Virus record (IMG/VR): IMGVR_UViG_3300043410_001892
Span: 119,145 to 183,144 of that record
Reading direction: 5' to 3' (one strand)
Length of the DNA stretch: 64,000 nt
Source: a virus
In this document: positions 62,490-64,000 of the stretch, in pieces
Layout of the letters: each line of letters opens with the position of its first letter
Position numbering within the stretch: the first letter of the stretch is position 1
The notes under the pieces: generated by a model
Databases searched by the model: none
What the model saw: only the letters and a program-made list of their open reading frames with translations
Told to the model about the DNA's origin: nothing
Made by a program: the position numbers and the translations under genes

Positions 62490-62958
62490 TGGATAACGCC
62501 ATTTTCATTTCTAATTCAGTTTTAAACGGGCCTTTATGTTCGTTTCTTTCAATAGTAATTACTTTAGGACAAAAACTTTTAACCCATCCTTTTTCAAATT
62601 TAATTGTGTAAAAACCAGCACAATATAAACTTTTACTGTTATCACTTTTAGTAAACAGTGGAAGTTTACGCTTAACATCGTAAACTGAATTATAGGGTTT
62701 ACAACTTGTTGGAAACCCATAACATTCATTTGGTTCTACTGCTGAGATTTTTACAGGATGTTTGGATAAGAAAAAGTTAGGGCCAAACTCTTTAGTTAAT
62801 TCTTCTTTTTTATTAAAAGAAACTTCAGTACTATTGCTACTTAATACATATCTGTTATTTTCCTTTTTATGTAAAGTAGCAACTTTCAGTCCATCTTGTT
62901 CTACAATCCAAAACTTTCCATCTACAATTGGTTTAGCATGTAGTTCAATATTTACCAT
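62473..62958 (-). CDS. Hypothetical protein
   Basis: A 161-residue protein with beta-rich N-terminus (KPIVDGKFWIVEQDGLKVAT), NECYGFPTSCKPYNSVYDVK in the middle and a helical end. Three cysteines but no clear metal motif. Function unknown. Overlaps neighbours by 7 and 17 bp within the operon. Confidence 0.8.
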   Translation of the reverse strand: MVNIELHAKPIVDGKFWIVEQDGLKVATLHKKENNRYVLSSNSTEVSFNKKEELTKEFGPNFFLSKHPVKISAVEPNECYGFPTSCKPYNSVYDVKRKLPLFTKSDNSKSLYCAGFYTIKFEKGWVKSFCPKVITIERNEHKGPFKTELEMKMALSNAKSD

Positions 62959-63152
62959 TTATCAACTCCTGAAATTTCAATAAGCTGACATGATTTTATA
63001 CCATTTACGATATATGGGAATGAAATAGTAAGTATAGAACCGATACCATTTGAGCTGTCACATGACAACTCAAATGTATTAACCTCAGGGAACTTGTCAA
63101 GAACTGCAAGGATTTCTTGCAGTTCGTCTTTATTTATTGTGATTTTTTTCAT
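62952..63152 (-). CDS. Small hypothetical protein
   Basis: Start placed at ATG 63152 (MKKITINKDELQEILAVLDK), which overlaps the exonuclease stop as ATGA; the longer frame to 63239 lies wholly inside the exonuclease gene. The 66-residue product is a helix plus beta strands (TFELSCDSSNGIGSILTISF). Function unknown. Confidence 0.78.
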   Translation of the reverse strand: MKKITINKDELQEILAVLDKFPEVNTFELSCDSSNGIGSILTISFPYIVNGIKSCQLIEISGVDKW

Positions 63153-64000
63153 AAATCTTGTGTTGGGTAATTGCGTTGAAAGGGATCGGCATAGTGCTGA
63201 ATGTTTTCTACAAGTCGTCTCATATCGTATGATTGGCAAAATTTCATCATACGTATACCAACTTCAGTAATGCCTTTTGGTTTAGAATTAGATTCTATTG
63301 TTTCGTTGATTATCTTACGAATATTATCTGGTTGTTGTGTTAAGTCAATAAGTGTTTTATTACGATTATAATCGTCTAACACTCGATGTTCAACACCATT
63401 GTGATCAGTCCAACGTTGTAATAAGAAGTTATTCCAAGCATAACCTTTGCTATTACGATCTTCAAATGCTTCCATAAGTCCTATTTTCTTTTTAGAACTT
63501 TTAACACGAGCACCTGGATAAGCTGAGAACACATTATCACTAGTATCGCCGCGGATACATTTTTCAAATAAAATCCATTCTGGATCAAATGGCTTTTTAT
63601 GTTCACCAGTTTTCTTATCAATCATTGGACGACCTTTGACGTCAAAATAACCATTGTGTGTAACATGATACATGTCAACACCGTTATATTGACTAACATT
63701 TGGGCTAATTAGTTGATGGAAATCTGAATCAGTACTAATGATAACATGTTCATCGTTAGGGTGAGATTGTATAAATCCGGCAATTAAATCATCTGCTTCT
63801 AACTGTGGATGACGCAATACAGTGCAGTTGGTTTTTTCATAAAGAAACGTAGTAAAATCCCCATATGCTTCCCAAAAGATTTTATCAACTTCTTGTTCTT
63901 TAGGAGTAAGTGCAGCTTTGGCAACTGCACGATTAGCTTTATATGGAGTGTAGAAGTCTTTACGCCATGATCGTCCTTCTAAACAAAATACAACATGATG
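63149..64000 (-). CDS. rnh: 5'-3' exonuclease, T4 RNase H/FEN family (5' end outside window)
   Basis: The frame is open from the window edge (HHVVFCLEGRSWRKDFYTPY) through LEADDLIAGFIQSHPNDEHV, IISTDSDFHQLIS and IRGDTSDNVFSAYPG to the stop at 63149, 283 visible residues. The carboxylate-rich motifs (EADD, STDSD, GDTSDN) are the metal sites of FEN-type flap nucleases such as T4 RNase H, which remove RNA primers at lagging-strand fragments. About 20-40 N-terminal residues are missing. An internal TTG at 63817 is not the start. T4 RNase H has 305 residues. With RNase HI at 12131 this phage has two independent primer-removal enzymes. Confidence 0.94.
   Translation of the reverse strand, partial: HHVVFCLEGRSWRKDFYTPYKANRAVAKAALTPKEQEVDKIFWEAYGDFTTFLYEKTNCTVLRHPQLEADDLIAGFIQSHPNDEHVIISTDSDFHQLISPNVSQYNGVDMYHVTHNGYFDVKGRPMIDKKTGEHKKPFDPEWILFEKCIRGDTSDNVFSAYPGARVKSSKKKIGLMEAFEDRNSKGYAWNNFLLQRWTDHNGVEHRVLDDYNRNKTLIDLTQQPDNIRKIINETIESNSKPKGITEVGIRMMKFCQSYDMRRLVENIQHYADPFQRNYPTQDL

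Noticed and set aside
63153-63239. N-terminal extension of the 66-residue protein
   Set aside because: Lies completely inside the exonuclease gene; the ATGA overlap start is the normal arrangement in this operon.

Overview
The window is a piece of an AT-rich genome (about one third GC by eye) of a tailed, contractile-tail bacteriophage related to T4. Many proteins match T4 virion and replication families: major capsid gp23, prohead scaffold gp22, protease gp21, portal gp20, baseplate gp5, gp6, gp25, gp26 and gp53, late sigma gp55, recombination nuclease gp46/gp47 and the T4 RNase H-type exonuclease. Several small genes near the right end resemble conserved proteins of marine or freshwater T4-like phages rather than enterobacterial T4. 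No tRNA, CRISPR array, insertion sequence or integrase was seen. Host unknown; promoters of bacterial sigma-70 type (TTGACT, 16-17 bp, TATAAT) and T4-type late promoters (TATAAATA-like) are both present.

Layout. 1-5716 (minus): head module, read portal > small protein > acidic core protein > protease > scaffold > major capsid, the T4 order 20-67-68-21-22-23. 5767-9591 (minus): long tape-measure candidate, facing a gp26-like gene (plus, 9657). The gp26-like gene carries an apparent programmed -1 frameshift into a 77-codon extension ending at 10708. 10709-17543: accessory block of a membrane protein, a ~570-nt structured noncoding region, RNase HI, two tandem HNH-type proteins, a PD-(D/E)XK nuclease, a small protein and a 687-residue protein. 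Four of these proteins start with a short capsid-targeting-like N-terminus. 17614-21443 (minus): gp46, gp47, a small protein and gp55, driven by tandem sigma-70 promoters. 21618-56724 (plus): baseplate and fibre genes, including a 4046-residue gp7-position protein, three paralogous fibre proteins and a 2975-residue multi-Ig adhesin, ending in a strong terminator. 56774-64000 (minus): ThyX, small conserved proteins, a VWA/metallopeptidase-like protein with its MoxR AAA+ partner, more small proteins and a 5'-3' exonuclease cut by the window edge.

How it works together: host sigma-70 promoters would express gp55, MoxR and RNase HI early. gp55 would then direct polymerase to NATAAATA promoters in front of tail, baseplate, fibre and candidate cargo genes. 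The most unusual items are the frameshift signal in the gp26-like gene, the large structured RNA candidate, and the cluster of proteins that look addressed to the capsid interior (two with HNH domains).
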